Of a stretch of DNA of 10,178 bases, positions 1 through 6,173 are shown one piece after another (the first letter of the stretch is position 1; each line of letters starts with the position of its first letter). Origin of the DNA: Candidatus Nanopelagicaceae bacterium (GTDB taxonomy: Bacteria > Actinomycetota > Actinomycetes > Nanopelagicales > Nanopelagicaceae); NCBI GenBank assembly GCA_947488635.1, contig CANLAY010000022.1:1-10178 (forward strand), written 5' to 3'. The position numbers and the translations under genes are program-made. Under the pieces are notes generated by a model. That model worked only from the letters and a program-made list of their open reading frames with translations. It did no database searches and was not told the origin of the DNA.

Positions 1-149
1 ATTCCGCACCTTCTGCAAAAATTGTTACTGCTGGCGTTCGCCTTTACGGATTAGTTGAAGGCGAACTTTTCTATGCGTATGACATGGCTGCCGAAGGACA
101 AACACTTCAGGCACATATTTGGTCAACTAGCCCGCGCTCTACCGATTAA
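1..149 (+). CDS. C-terminal end of an unidentified protein (5' end outside window)
   Basis: An open frame enters from the left edge (first full codon at 3) and stops at TAA 147-149, giving about 48 residues. The tail contains GVRLYGLVEGELFYAYDMAA and ends ...HIWSTSPRSTD. It is soluble-looking, with alternating hydrophobic and acidic residues, no membrane segment and no cysteines. I do not recognise the family from this fragment. It counts as real coding sequence because the frame is open to the edge, its codon use resembles the neighbours, and the asparaginase start lies only 2 bases after its stop. That spacing suggests co-transcription and translational coupling with the asparaginase gene. 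Confidence 0.65.
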   Translation, partial: SAPSAKIVTAGVRLYGLVEGELFYAYDMAAEGQTLQAHIWSTSPRSTD

Positions 150-151
150 AA

Positions 152-1069
152 ATGAGCGTTGTTCTAGCGCAGTTAGTGCGTAGCGGATTAATTGAATCAA
201 CCCACAGTGGATATTTAATATTACTTGGCCCCGATGGATTTGACTTGTTAACCCTTGGCGACGTTGATGCCGAGATGTATCCTCGTTCAGCGATTAAATC
301 TTTACAAGCAGCCGCAATGGTTCGACATGGGTTAGCACTAAATGACGAACAATTAGCTTTGGTTTGTGCGAGCCATGGTGGTACAGAGCGCCATCAAGAA
401 GTTGCTCTAGAAATATTAAAGAGTGTCGGACTATCTGAATCAGATTTACAAAACACACCAGATCGCCCAATAGATCGCAAAGCACGCATTGCCTGGGGAA
501 CTAAACCAGTAACTTCGTTAGCGGCAAATTGCAGCGGAAAACATGCCGGAATGTTGGCAACTTGTGTTGTTAACGGCTGGGATGTTAAAACTTATCGCGA
601 TGCTGATCATCCATTACAAATCGCAATTGCAAATGAGATCAAAGATTTAGTCGGTCAACCAGTAAGTCGAACAAGTATCGATGGTTGTGGTGCGCCACTG
701 TTTTCAATGAGTACTAGATCTATTGCAGTAGCTGCTAGAAAAATGCGAATAGATTCGGATCCAATATTTGCAAGAGTAATTGGGGCATGTTTAAAACACC
801 CCGAAATGATTTTGGCTGAAGGAGCCTTCGATACTCGCATGATGCGCGCAGTTCCTGGACTATTAGTTAAAGGTGGCGCCGAAAGCGTGATGTTGGCATC
901 TTTGGCTGATGGCAGCGCAATCGCTTGGAAAATTTCTGATGGCAGCAATCGCGCAAATGGGCCAATGATGAAAGCCGCTCTCGCTAAATTGGGCATCACA
1001 ATCGAGAATGAAGTTGTTGACGTGCTTGGCGGTGGAACCGTAGTCGGCTCACTTAGCGCTACGTTTTAA
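152..1069 (+). CDS. Type II L-asparaginase, Rhizobium AnsA-like family
   Basis: Hydrolyses L-asparagine to aspartate and ammonia. It belongs to the Rhizobium etli asparaginase II family (Pfam asparaginase II), unrelated to E. coli AnsA/AnsB or plant-type enzymes. At 305 residues it is slightly short for the family but looks complete. Visible signatures by position: Arg10-Ser-Gly and Glu15-Ser near the N terminus; Ser46 and Lys49 in PRSAIK, matching the family's Ser-x-x-Lys nucleophile pair; Ser74 in CASHGG; Cys127 and Lys130 in NCSGKHAGM and Cys179 in DGCGAP, matching the reported metal-site Cys/Lys/Cys; and Lys240 in LVKGGAE, matching the second catalytic lysine. There is no signal peptide, so it is cytoplasmic. 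The ATG at 152 fits the usual family N terminus. There is no Shine-Dalgarno, but the start is 2 nt after the upstream stop, so coupling is likely. Function is assigned by motif only. Confidence 0.9.
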   Translation: MSVVLAQLVRSGLIESTHSGYLILLGPDGFDLLTLGDVDAEMYPRSAIKSLQAAAMVRHGLALNDEQLALVCASHGGTERHQEVALEILKSVGLSESDLQNTPDRPIDRKARIAWGTKPVTSLAANCSGKHAGMLATCVVNGWDVKTYRDADHPLQIAIANEIKDLVGQPVSRTSIDGCGAPLFSMSTRSIAVAARKMRIDSDPIFARVIGACLKHPEMILAEGAFDTRMMRAVPGLLVKGGAESVMLASLADGSAIAWKISDGSNRANGPMMKAALAKLGITIENEVVDVLGGGTVVGSLSATF

Positions 1070-1076
1070 TCAGCGT

Positions 1077-1082
1077 TACCCT
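1077..1082 (+). promoter_or_regulatory. Probable -10 box of mshA (leaderless)
   Basis: TACCCT fits the actinobacterial TANNNT -10 consensus. It is followed by exactly six bases and then the mshA ATG at 1089, so transcription would begin at or next to the start codon. No Shine-Dalgarno is visible. A weak -35-like TTAGCG lies at 1053-1058 with an 18-nt spacer. The same spacing recurs at gpmA, phoU, senX3 and cysS. Confidence 0.5.
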
Positions 1083-1088
1083 TTAGCC

Positions 1089-2348
1089 ATGAACGCACGT
1101 ATTGCCACCTTGATGGTGCATACCTCGCCCCTAGATCAACCAGGAATTGGCGATGCCGGCGGCATGAATATTTATGTAGCTGAGAGCGCCGAACGTATGG
1201 CGGCTATGGGTGTTCAAGTTGATATTTTCACCCGCCGCACGAATTCACAAGTGGCAGATATTTTTGAAGTTTCACCAGGAGTTCGGGTAATTCAATTAGA
1301 TGTTGGTCCACTAACGGGTGTAACTAAAGAATTATTACCAAAATTAATTCCGGAAATTGCTGAGGAATTTAAGAAACAGCTTTCGGGTGAAACCAAATAC
1401 GATTTAATTCATTCACATTATTGGATCTCTGGCAAAGTCGCGATGCAGGCCAGCAAGGCGTTAAATATTCCGTTTGTTCACACTATGCACACAATGGCGC
1501 GAGTTAAGAATTTAAATTTGGCTGAAGGCGAAACCCCAGAACCAATGATTCGGGTACAAGGTGAAACTCAAGTAGTTGCAGCCGCTCAAGCTTTAATCGC
1601 TAACACTGACGCCGAAGCCGCCAGCTTGGTTTCTCTTTATGAAGCCTGCCCAGATAATGTGCGGGTAGTTTCGCCAGGCGTTGATCTTTATAAATTTATT
1701 CCAGATGATGGCAAGAAAGCTGCTCGCGTGCGCTTAAGCGTTCCGGCGAATGCCAATGTAATTACATTCGTGGGTCGCATTCAGCCCCATAAAGGTCCAG
1801 AACTTCTAATCAGGGCAATTTCTGAAATGTTGAGCCACTCGCCACTCTTACGTAGTGGCTTGATTGTAAATATTGTTGGTGGTTCATCGGGTTCAAATAC
1901 TTCTGAAGTAGAACGACTTAAAGAGCTAGCCGGGTGGCTAGCCATCTCTGATGTTATTAAATTTGCCGAACCTGTTCCGCGTAATGACTTGCCCGATTGG
2001 TATCGAAGTGCAGATTTAGTTTGTGTGCCAAGTTATAGCGAATCCTTTGGTTTAGTAGCACTTGAAGCGCAAGCTTGCGGCACTCCTGTGGTTGCAACAG
2101 CAGTTGGTGGACTTCGAACAGCCGTTGCCGATGGTATTTCTGGCGTTTTAGTTGATGGCCATGATCCGCGCGCTTGGTCATCGATTCTGGCGCGCTTACT
2201 AAATGAACCACAGCGCCGAGTTCTACTCTCAATGGGCGCAGTTGAACATGCTTCACACTTTGGCTGGGATGCAACAGCACGTGGCACCTTAGATATTTAC
2301 GATCGGGTTTTATCAGAAATTGCGCGCGAACAAATCGCCGGAGCATAA
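1089..2348 (+). CDS. mshA: D-inositol 3-phosphate glycosyltransferase, MshA-like (GT4)
   Basis: Predicted to transfer GlcNAc from UDP-GlcNAc to 1L-myo-inositol 1-phosphate, the first step of mycothiol synthesis, in the cytosol. It has 419 residues, as expected. The N-terminal GT-B domain carries VHTSPLDQPG at 10-19 and GDAGGMNIYV at 21-30, then HSHYWISG and HTMHTMARVKN, all typical of MshA. The C-terminal domain has FVGRIQPHK, with the nucleotide-diphosphate ligands Arg230 and Lys235. PSYSESFGLVALE supplies the GT4 E-x7-E pair at Glu318 and Glu326, followed by QACGTPVVA. The gene sits between an asparaginase and a YbjN gene, followed by gpmA, which matches the Mycobacterium mshA-YbjN-gpm order and supports MshA over a generic GT4. 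The ATG at 1089 matches the family N terminus. Two strong hairpins lie inside the gene (1833-1860 and 1925-1942). Confidence 0.92.
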   Translation: MNARIATLMVHTSPLDQPGIGDAGGMNIYVAESAERMAAMGVQVDIFTRRTNSQVADIFEVSPGVRVIQLDVGPLTGVTKELLPKLIPEIAEEFKKQLSGETKYDLIHSHYWISGKVAMQASKALNIPFVHTMHTMARVKNLNLAEGETPEPMIRVQGETQVVAAAQALIANTDAEAASLVSLYEACPDNVRVVSPGVDLYKFIPDDGKKAARVRLSVPANANVITFVGRIQPHKGPELLIRAISEMLSHSPLLRSGLIVNIVGGSSGSNTSEVERLKELAGWLAISDVIKFAEPVPRNDLPDWYRSADLVCVPSYSESFGLVALEAQACGTPVVATAVGGLRTAVADGISGVLVDGHDPRAWSSILARLLNEPQRRVLLSMGAVEHASHFGWDATARGTLDIYDRVLSEIAREQIAGA

Positions 2349-2351
2349 AAC

Positions 2352-2834
2352 ATGGGTTCACGTAATCCAACCGAAGTAATTTTGGAATTTCTAGAATCAC
2401 ACGATTTAGCTTTTGAGCAGAGTAACTTAAATACTTTCTTAATTACTCTTCCTGGCGAAAAAAAGCAGCAAACTCATTGCGCATTAGTAATTGGTGACCA
2501 TTCATTGAGCATAAATGCATTCGTAATTCGTAAGCCTGATGAGAATGAAGATCAAGTACATGCATGGTGTTTACAGAAGAATGCTGGACTCTACGGGATT
2601 GCTTTTGCAATTAACGAGTTACGAGATATCTATTTAGTTGGCCGTTTGCCGTTAACTGCAGTGACCAATCAAGAGATAGATCGAATAATTGGTAGCGTGT
2701 TACAAGTAGCTGATTCCTCATTTAATCCGTTACTGGAGATTGGTTTTTCCAGCGCAATTCGTCGGGAATGGGCTTGGCGGGTTTCGCGCGGCGAATCGCT
2801 GGCAAATCTCGAAGCATTTTCACATTTGATTTAA
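2352..2834 (+). CDS. YbjN-domain protein
   Basis: A 160-residue cytoplasmic protein of the YbjN family, annotated in Pfam as a putative sensory transduction regulator; its biochemical role is not established. The mixed alpha/beta pattern fits: an N-terminal helix (NPTEVILEFLESHDL, about 5-19), then a beta-rich centre, then a helix ending EAFSHLI. I see no catalytic motif, signal peptide or membrane helix. The start is 3 nt after the mshA stop, with no separate ribosome binding site, so translation is probably coupled to mshA. A YbjN protein also sits between mshA and gpm in Mycobacterium (Rv0487, from memory). That conserved position supports the assignment but does not reveal a function. Confidence 0.82.
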   Translation: MGSRNPTEVILEFLESHDLAFEQSNLNTFLITLPGEKKQQTHCALVIGDHSLSINAFVIRKPDENEDQVHAWCLQKNAGLYGIAFAINELRDIYLVGRLPLTAVTNQEIDRIIGSVLQVADSSFNPLLEIGFSSAIRREWAWRVSRGESLANLEAFSHLI

Positions 2835-2840
2835 TTCATC

Positions 2841-2846
2841 TAGGAT
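2841..2846 (+). promoter_or_regulatory. Probable -10 box of gpmA (leaderless)
   Basis: TAGGAT is followed by six bases and the gpmA ATG at 2853. TTTTCA at 2817-2822, with an 18-nt spacer, is a plausible -35 and lies inside the end of the YbjN gene. No Shine-Dalgarno precedes the ATG. gpmA may therefore be transcribed separately even though it follows the YbjN gene by only 18 nt. Confidence 0.55.
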
Positions 2847-2852
2847 TGCGGC

Positions 2853-3602
2853 ATGAGCAACTTTGAATTAATCCTATTGCGCCATGGCGAAAGCGAATGG
2901 AATGCTAAGAATCTCTTTACTGGCTGGGTAGATGTTCGCTTATCTGTAGCAGGTGAAGCAGAAGCTGCTCGCGGTGGAAAGTTACTCGCTGAAAATGGGT
3001 TATTGCCCGATGTTGTTCACACTTCGCTACTTCGTCGCGCAATCCATACCTCGCAATTAGCACTCGATGCTTGTGATCGACATTGGATTCCGGTTAATCG
3101 TTCTTGGCGCTTAAACGAGCGTCACTACGGTGCGCTGCAAGGTAAGGATAAGAAAGAGACGCTAGCTACTTATGGTGAAGAACAATTTAAACTGTGGCGC
3201 CGTTCCTACGATGTTCCACCACCGCCAATTGATGCCAATGATCCGTATAGCCAAACTGGTGATGATCGCTACGTTGATTTAGGCGCAGATATGCCAGCAA
3301 CTGAATGTTTAAAAGATGTGGTCACTCGCATGATGCCTTATTGGACCGGCAATATCGTGCCTGACCTACGAGCTGGCAAGCGAGTCTTGGTTACTGCGCA
3401 CGGAAACTCATTGCGCGCGCTAGTTAAGCACCTCGATGGAATTTCAGAATCAGATATCGCTGAGCTAAATATCCCAACCGGAATTCCGCTACTTTATAAA
3501 TTGGATGCAGAGTTGAAACCAATTAGACGTGGTGGCGAATACTTAGATCCAACTGCAGCAGCTGCCGCAATTGAAGCAGTAGCTAATCAGGGCAAGAAGT
3601 AA
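2853..3602 (+). CDS. gpmA: 2,3-bisphosphoglycerate-dependent phosphoglycerate mutase
   Basis: Interconverts 3- and 2-phosphoglycerate in glycolysis and gluconeogenesis through a phosphohistidine. It has 249 residues, the normal length of the cofactor-dependent enzyme. The RHGESEWN signature is at 10-17 with the phosphorylated His11. Arg62 lies in [10 protein letters not shown]. Glu89, the acid/base candidate, lies in [11 protein letters not shown]. The second catalytic histidine, His183, lies in [11 protein letters not shown]. The full-length [11 protein letters not shown] and YDVPPPP segments separate this from shorter histidine-phosphatase relatives. The gene follows the YbjN gene by 18 nt and ends 4 nt from the convergent phoU stop. 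No terminator is visible between the two genes. Confidence 0.96.
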   Translation: MSNFELILLRHGESEWNAKNLFTGWVDVRLSVAGEAEAARGGKLLAENGLLPDVVHTSLLRRAIHTSQLALDACDRHWIPVNRSWRLNERHYGALQGKDKKETLATYGEEQFKLWRRSYDVPPPPIDANDPYSQTGDDRYVDLGADMPATECLKDVVTRMMPYWTGNIVPDLRAGKRVLVTAHGNSLRALVKHLDGISESDIAELNIPTGIPLLYKLDAELKPIRRGGEYLDPTAAAAAIEAVANQGKK

Positions 3603-3609
3603 TTAATTA
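3600..3609. other. Palindromic junction of convergent gene ends (gpmA/phoU)
   Basis: TAATTAATTA is a perfect 10-bp palindrome. It holds the gpmA stop (3600-3602, + strand) and the phoU stop (3607-3609, - strand), leaving 4 nt between the genes. It is too short and AT-rich to be an intrinsic terminator. Confidence 0.6.
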
Positions 3610-4260
3610 TTTCGCAGAACGTGCGTACTCGCCGGTGACTAAGTAATAGACACGGCGGGCAATTGAAACTGCATGGTCTGAGCAACGCTCGTAATAGCGG
3701 CCAAGCAAAGTCATATCGATTGCTGTTTCAATTCCATATGGCCAAGAATCGTCTAGCAAGATTTCAAATAAACGACGGTGCAGAATATCCATCTCGTCAT
3801 CATCTTTTTCAAGTTGCAGCGCAGCTTCAAGGTTGCGAGACTCAATAACTCCAATTGCTTTTTGAGTAATGCGAGCTGTCACATTGCCCATCTCTTGCAG
3901 AGTTAGAACTAGTTCAGGTGGAACTGACGCTGCTGGGTAGCGCATGCGAGTTAACTTAGCCACGTGATGCGCTAGGTCGCCCATACGCTCTAAGTCGGCG
4001 CTCATGCGCAACGAAGTAACCAATGTGCGCAGGTCGCCGGCGACCGGTTGTTGGCGAGCCATCAAATTGATCGAGCGCGCCTCGATGTCTTGCTGCATGT
4101 CATCTATTACATCATCTTCGGAAATAATCTCTTCGGCCACCTTTAGGTCAGCCGTTAACAAAGCCGCTGTCGCACGTTCCATCGCCTTACTTACTAGATG
4201 GCCCATTTCGACCAGGGAGGCTCCAATGCCGTCTAAGTCATCGTGAAAGGAATCGCGCAC
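3607..4260 (-). CDS. phoU: Phosphate signalling protein PhoU
   Basis: A cytoplasmic negative modulator of the phosphate response, known in other bacteria to link the PstSCAB transporter to the sensor kinase. It has 217 residues with the expected duplicated three-helix bundle, roughly 5-100 and 110-205. Each repeat carries the acidic metal-binding signature: DLERMGD at 89-95 and ERCSD at 191-195. The start is GTG at 4260. MRDSFHDDLDGIG is the usual actinobacterial N terminus, which supports that codon. There is no convincing Shine-Dalgarno, but a TANNNT box lies six bases upstream, so the mRNA may be leaderless. The gene is divergent from senX3-regX3 across a shared 141-bp regulatory region. 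No pst transporter genes lie in the window. Confidence 0.95.
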   Translation of the reverse strand: MRDSFHDDLDGIGASLVEMGHLVSKAMERATAALLTADLKVAEEIISEDDVIDDMQQDIEARSINLMARQQPVAGDLRTLVTSLRMSADLERMGDLAHHVAKLTRMRYPAASVPPELVLTLQEMGNVTARITQKAIGVIESRNLEAALQLEKDDDEMDILHRRLFEILLDDSWPYGIETAIDMTLLGRYYERCSDHAVSIARRVYYLVTGEYARSAK

Positions 4261-4266
4261 GGGGTA

Positions 4267-4272
4267 AACCTA
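4267..4272 (-). promoter_or_regulatory. Probable -10 box of phoU (leaderless)
   Basis: On the - strand TAGGTT is followed by six bases and the GTG start at 4260. No recognisable -35 lies 17-18 nt upstream, as expected for an activator-dependent promoter. The PHO-like repeat ladder begins about 44 bases upstream of the predicted transcription start. Confidence 0.45.
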
Positions 4273-4298
4273 GTACCACCGCGCATCTGAGTGGCGTT

Positions 4299-4354
4299 AT
4301 TAAGTGAACGGGTCGCAAATCTGAGGTAAATATTTGGGTGAAAGGGCTGTAAAT
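4299..4354. promoter_or_regulatory. Tandem PHO-box-like repeats, probable RegX3 operator
   Basis: Five hexamers recur at 11, 11, 12 and 11 nt: GTGAAC 4304-4309, GCAAAT 4315-4320, GTAAAT 4326-4331, GTGAAA 4338-4343 and GTAAAT 4349-4354. On the - strand they read GTTCAC, ATTTGC, ATTTAC, TTTCAC, ATTTAC, all with TT at positions 2-3 and C at position 6. This resembles the GTTCACC-type direct repeats of about 11 nt bound by actinobacterial PhoP/RegX3. A sixth perfect unit, GTGAAC, is at 4377-4382. The ladder is almost centred between the predicted phoU and senX3 starts. Binding by RegX3 is inferred. Confidence 0.65.
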
Positions 4355-4389
4355 GGCTGATTTTGTAGTTCTGAAAGTGAACTCTTCTC

Positions 4390-4395
4390 TACGAT
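4390..4395 (+). promoter_or_regulatory. Probable -10 box of senX3 (leaderless)
   Basis: TACGAT is followed by six bases and the senX3 ATG at 4402. No Shine-Dalgarno is present. The -35 region (about 4366-4372) is a poor match to TTGACA, and a perfect GTGAAC unit sits in the spacer at 4377-4382. Weak -35 elements are typical of promoters that need an activator. Confidence 0.55.
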
Positions 4396-4401
4396 AGGGC
4401 T

Positions 4402-5487
4402 ATGTTCTGGCGCCGCGAGAAGGAAGTACCAGTCGAAAATGGCTGGGAATTTCCTGATTCGCTACTCGAGCTTTTAGCAATTCTTGATGCTGAGTATTTA
4501 ATTCTCGCCCCGGGTGAGCAAGTACTTTCTTCTTCGATTGGCACAGGCGCGTTATCAATGATTCGAGATGGTCGACTGGTTTCGACGCCACTACTCAATT
4601 TGGTACGTGCAGTGCGGCGCTCAAATGTTTACCAAGAAGCAACTGTTGAATTACCGCGCGGCCCGATTGGCCAAGGAACTCATGATCTATTAGTCCGTGT
4701 TTCACCGGTCGGCACTGATGGACTAATCGTTGCACTAATTTTCGACGATAGTGAATTTAGACGTCTCGATGCAATCCGTCGTGACTTCGTAGCAAATATT
4801 TCGCATGAACTTAAAACTCCAATCGGAGCGCTATCTATCTTAAGCGAAGCGGTGCTTGAAGCTAGCGATGATAAAGAGGCTGTTGAAAAATTCGCAGGCC
4901 GAATGCAGGTCGAAGCTAAGCGGTTAACTGATTTAGTTCAGGAAATTATCAACTTATCGCGTTTGCAAGATGGTGATCCGCTCAAAAATGCGCAACCTTA
5001 TTCAATGGTGGATCTAATTAATCAAGCAATCGATAAATCTCGACTTACTGCTGAAAAACGAAAGATCTCACTGGTATTTCTGCCGATTTCAGATCATTTC
5101 GTTTTAGGAGATCGTAGCCAGTTAGAGATGGCAGTGAGTAATTTAATTGAAAATGCCATCAACTACAGCCCGGACTTAACTCAAGTCGCAATCGTATTAA
5201 CTTGCAAAGATAAATTAGTTGAGATTTCGGTAACCGATCAAGGTATTGGAATTCCGGATAAAGAAATCGAACGAATCTTTGAACGTTTCTACCGGGTAGA
5301 TCCAGCGCGTTCGCGAGCAACTGGCGGAACTGGATTAGGGCTTTCGATAGTTAAGCATGTCGCCACTAATCACGGTGGAGATATTTCGGTCTGGAGTAAC
5401 GAGGGATCAGGAAGCACGTTCACCATTAGATTGCCAGAATTCATTGAAGCCGAAAGTTACCAATCAACTCACCAGGAGGAAAAATAA
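4402..5487 (+). CDS. senX3: SenX3/PhoR-type phosphate sensor histidine kinase lacking membrane helices
   Basis: Histidine kinase predicted to phosphorylate RegX3 during phosphate limitation. It has 361 residues: a PAS-like region at about 18-120; a dimerisation/phosphoacceptor domain with FVANISHELKTP, His135 being the phosphorylated residue; and an ATPase domain with N box NLIENAINYSP (Asn247, Asn251), G1 DQGIGI (Asp279-Gly283), FERFYR and G2 TGGTGLGLS (307-315). The kinase core closely resembles Streptomyces PhoR and Mycobacterium SenX3. Those proteins begin with one or two membrane helices. This one starts MFWRREKEVPVE and goes directly into the PAS region with no hydrophobic segment. The frame cannot be extended: a stop lies at 4378-4380 and no start codon intervenes. 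Its stop codon overlaps the regX3 start by one base. Confidence 0.94.
   Translation: MFWRREKEVPVENGWEFPDSLLELLAILDAEYLILAPGEQVLSSSIGTGALSMIRDGRLVSTPLLNLVRAVRRSNVYQEATVELPRGPIGQGTHDLLVRVSPVGTDGLIVALIFDDSEFRRLDAIRRDFVANISHELKTPIGALSILSEAVLEASDDKEAVEKFAGRMQVEAKRLTDLVQEIINLSRLQDGDPLKNAQPYSMVDLINQAIDKSRLTAEKRKISLVFLPISDHFVLGDRSQLEMAVSNLIENAINYSPDLTQVAIVLTCKDKLVEISVTDQGIGIPDKEIERIFERFYRVDPARSRATGGTGLGLSIVKHVATNHGGDISVWSNEGSGSTFTIRLPEFIEAESYQSTHQEEK
5474..5479 (+). promoter_or_regulatory. Strong ribosome binding site for regX3
   Basis: AGGAGG, the strongest Shine-Dalgarno in the window, lies 7 nt before the regX3 ATG at 5487, within the last codons of senX3. The junction is TAATG, so the senX3 stop and regX3 start share one base. 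Confidence 0.8.
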
Positions 5488-6173
5488 TGTCCCGAATTTT
5501 AGTGGTTGAGGATGAAGAATCTTTTTCCGAGGCGTTGGCTTACTTATTAGGCAAAGAAGGCTTTGATGTTGTTGTGGCCGATACTGGTACAGCAGCTGTT
5601 GAACTATTCGATAAACATGGCGCTGAGCTAGTTTTACTTGACCTGATGTTGCCAGGCTTATCCGGAACTGAAGTTTGTAAGCAATTACGCACTCGCTCTG
5701 CGGTGCCAATCATTATGTTGACTGCCAAGGATGCCGAAATCGATAAAGTGGTTGGGCTCGAACTAGGCGCCGATGATTATGTAACCAAGCCGTACTCATC
5801 ACGAGAGCTGATCGCTCGCATTCGAGCAGTATTGCGCCGGCATAGTGATCTAGGCGAGATCATTGAAGACAATGGGTCACTCGTTGCTGGCCCGGTCCGA
5901 ATGGATGTTGATCGCCACCAAGTTAGCGTCAACAACACCTCAGTCTCATTACCGCTAAAGGAGTTTGAACTACTTGAGTTCTTGATGCGCAACTCGGGCC
6001 GAGTATTAACACGCATGCAATTAATTGATCGGGTCTGGGGAAGTGATTACGTTGGAGATACCAAGACTTTAGATGTTCACATCAAGCGCTTACGTGCGAA
6101 AATTGAAGCAGATCCAGCGAATCCAATCTTTATTCAGACTGTGCGCGGGCTTGGTTACAAACTAGAAGCTTAA
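5487..6173 (+). CDS. regX3: RegX3/PhoP-type phosphate response regulator (OmpR family)
   Basis: DNA-binding response regulator partner of SenX3, controlling phosphate-starvation genes and probably its own divergent promoter region. It has 228 residues, the standard length. The receiver domain (1-120) has the acidic pocket Glu8-Asp9-Glu10, phosphoacceptor Asp52 in LLDLMLPG, Thr79 in MLTAKD and Lys101 in VTKPY. The C-terminal winged helix (about 130-226) has SLPLKEFELLEFL, GRVLTRMQLIDRVWG and TLDVHIKRLRAKIE, ending VRGLGYKLE. All catalytic residues are intact. It is expressed downstream of senX3 with its own strong ribosome binding site. It ends by overlapping the convergent lipoprotein gene by 4 nt (TTAA, 6170-6173). 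Confidence 0.96.
   Translation: MSRILVVEDEESFSEALAYLLGKEGFDVVVADTGTAAVELFDKHGAELVLLDLMLPGLSGTEVCKQLRTRSAVPIIMLTAKDAEIDKVVGLELGADDYVTKPYSSRELIARIRAVLRRHSDLGEIIEDNGSLVAGPVRMDVDRHQVSVNNTSVSLPLKEFELLEFLMRNSGRVLTRMQLIDRVWGSDYVGDTKTLDVHIKRLRAKIEADPANPIFIQTVRGLGYKLEA

Noticed and set aside
135..151. A leaderless -10 for the asparaginase (TACCGAT before ATG 152)
   Set aside because: It does not fit TANNNT at the six-base spacing seen elsewhere; coupling to the upstream gene is simpler.
1925..1942. Perfect 7-bp hairpin considered as a terminator
   Set aside because: It has no U-tract and lies mid-gene in mshA with coding sequence continuing in frame.
1957..2400. A 147-codon - strand open frame opposite mshA and the YbjN gene
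   Set aside because: Shadow of mshA; His/Leu/Arg-rich, no recognisable domain, and it spans the boundary of two confident genes.
4261..4401. The region before senX3 as a frameshifted membrane helix
   Set aside because: No frame gives a hydrophobic segment; it contains several stops, the repeat ladder and -10-like boxes, and reads as promoter DNA.
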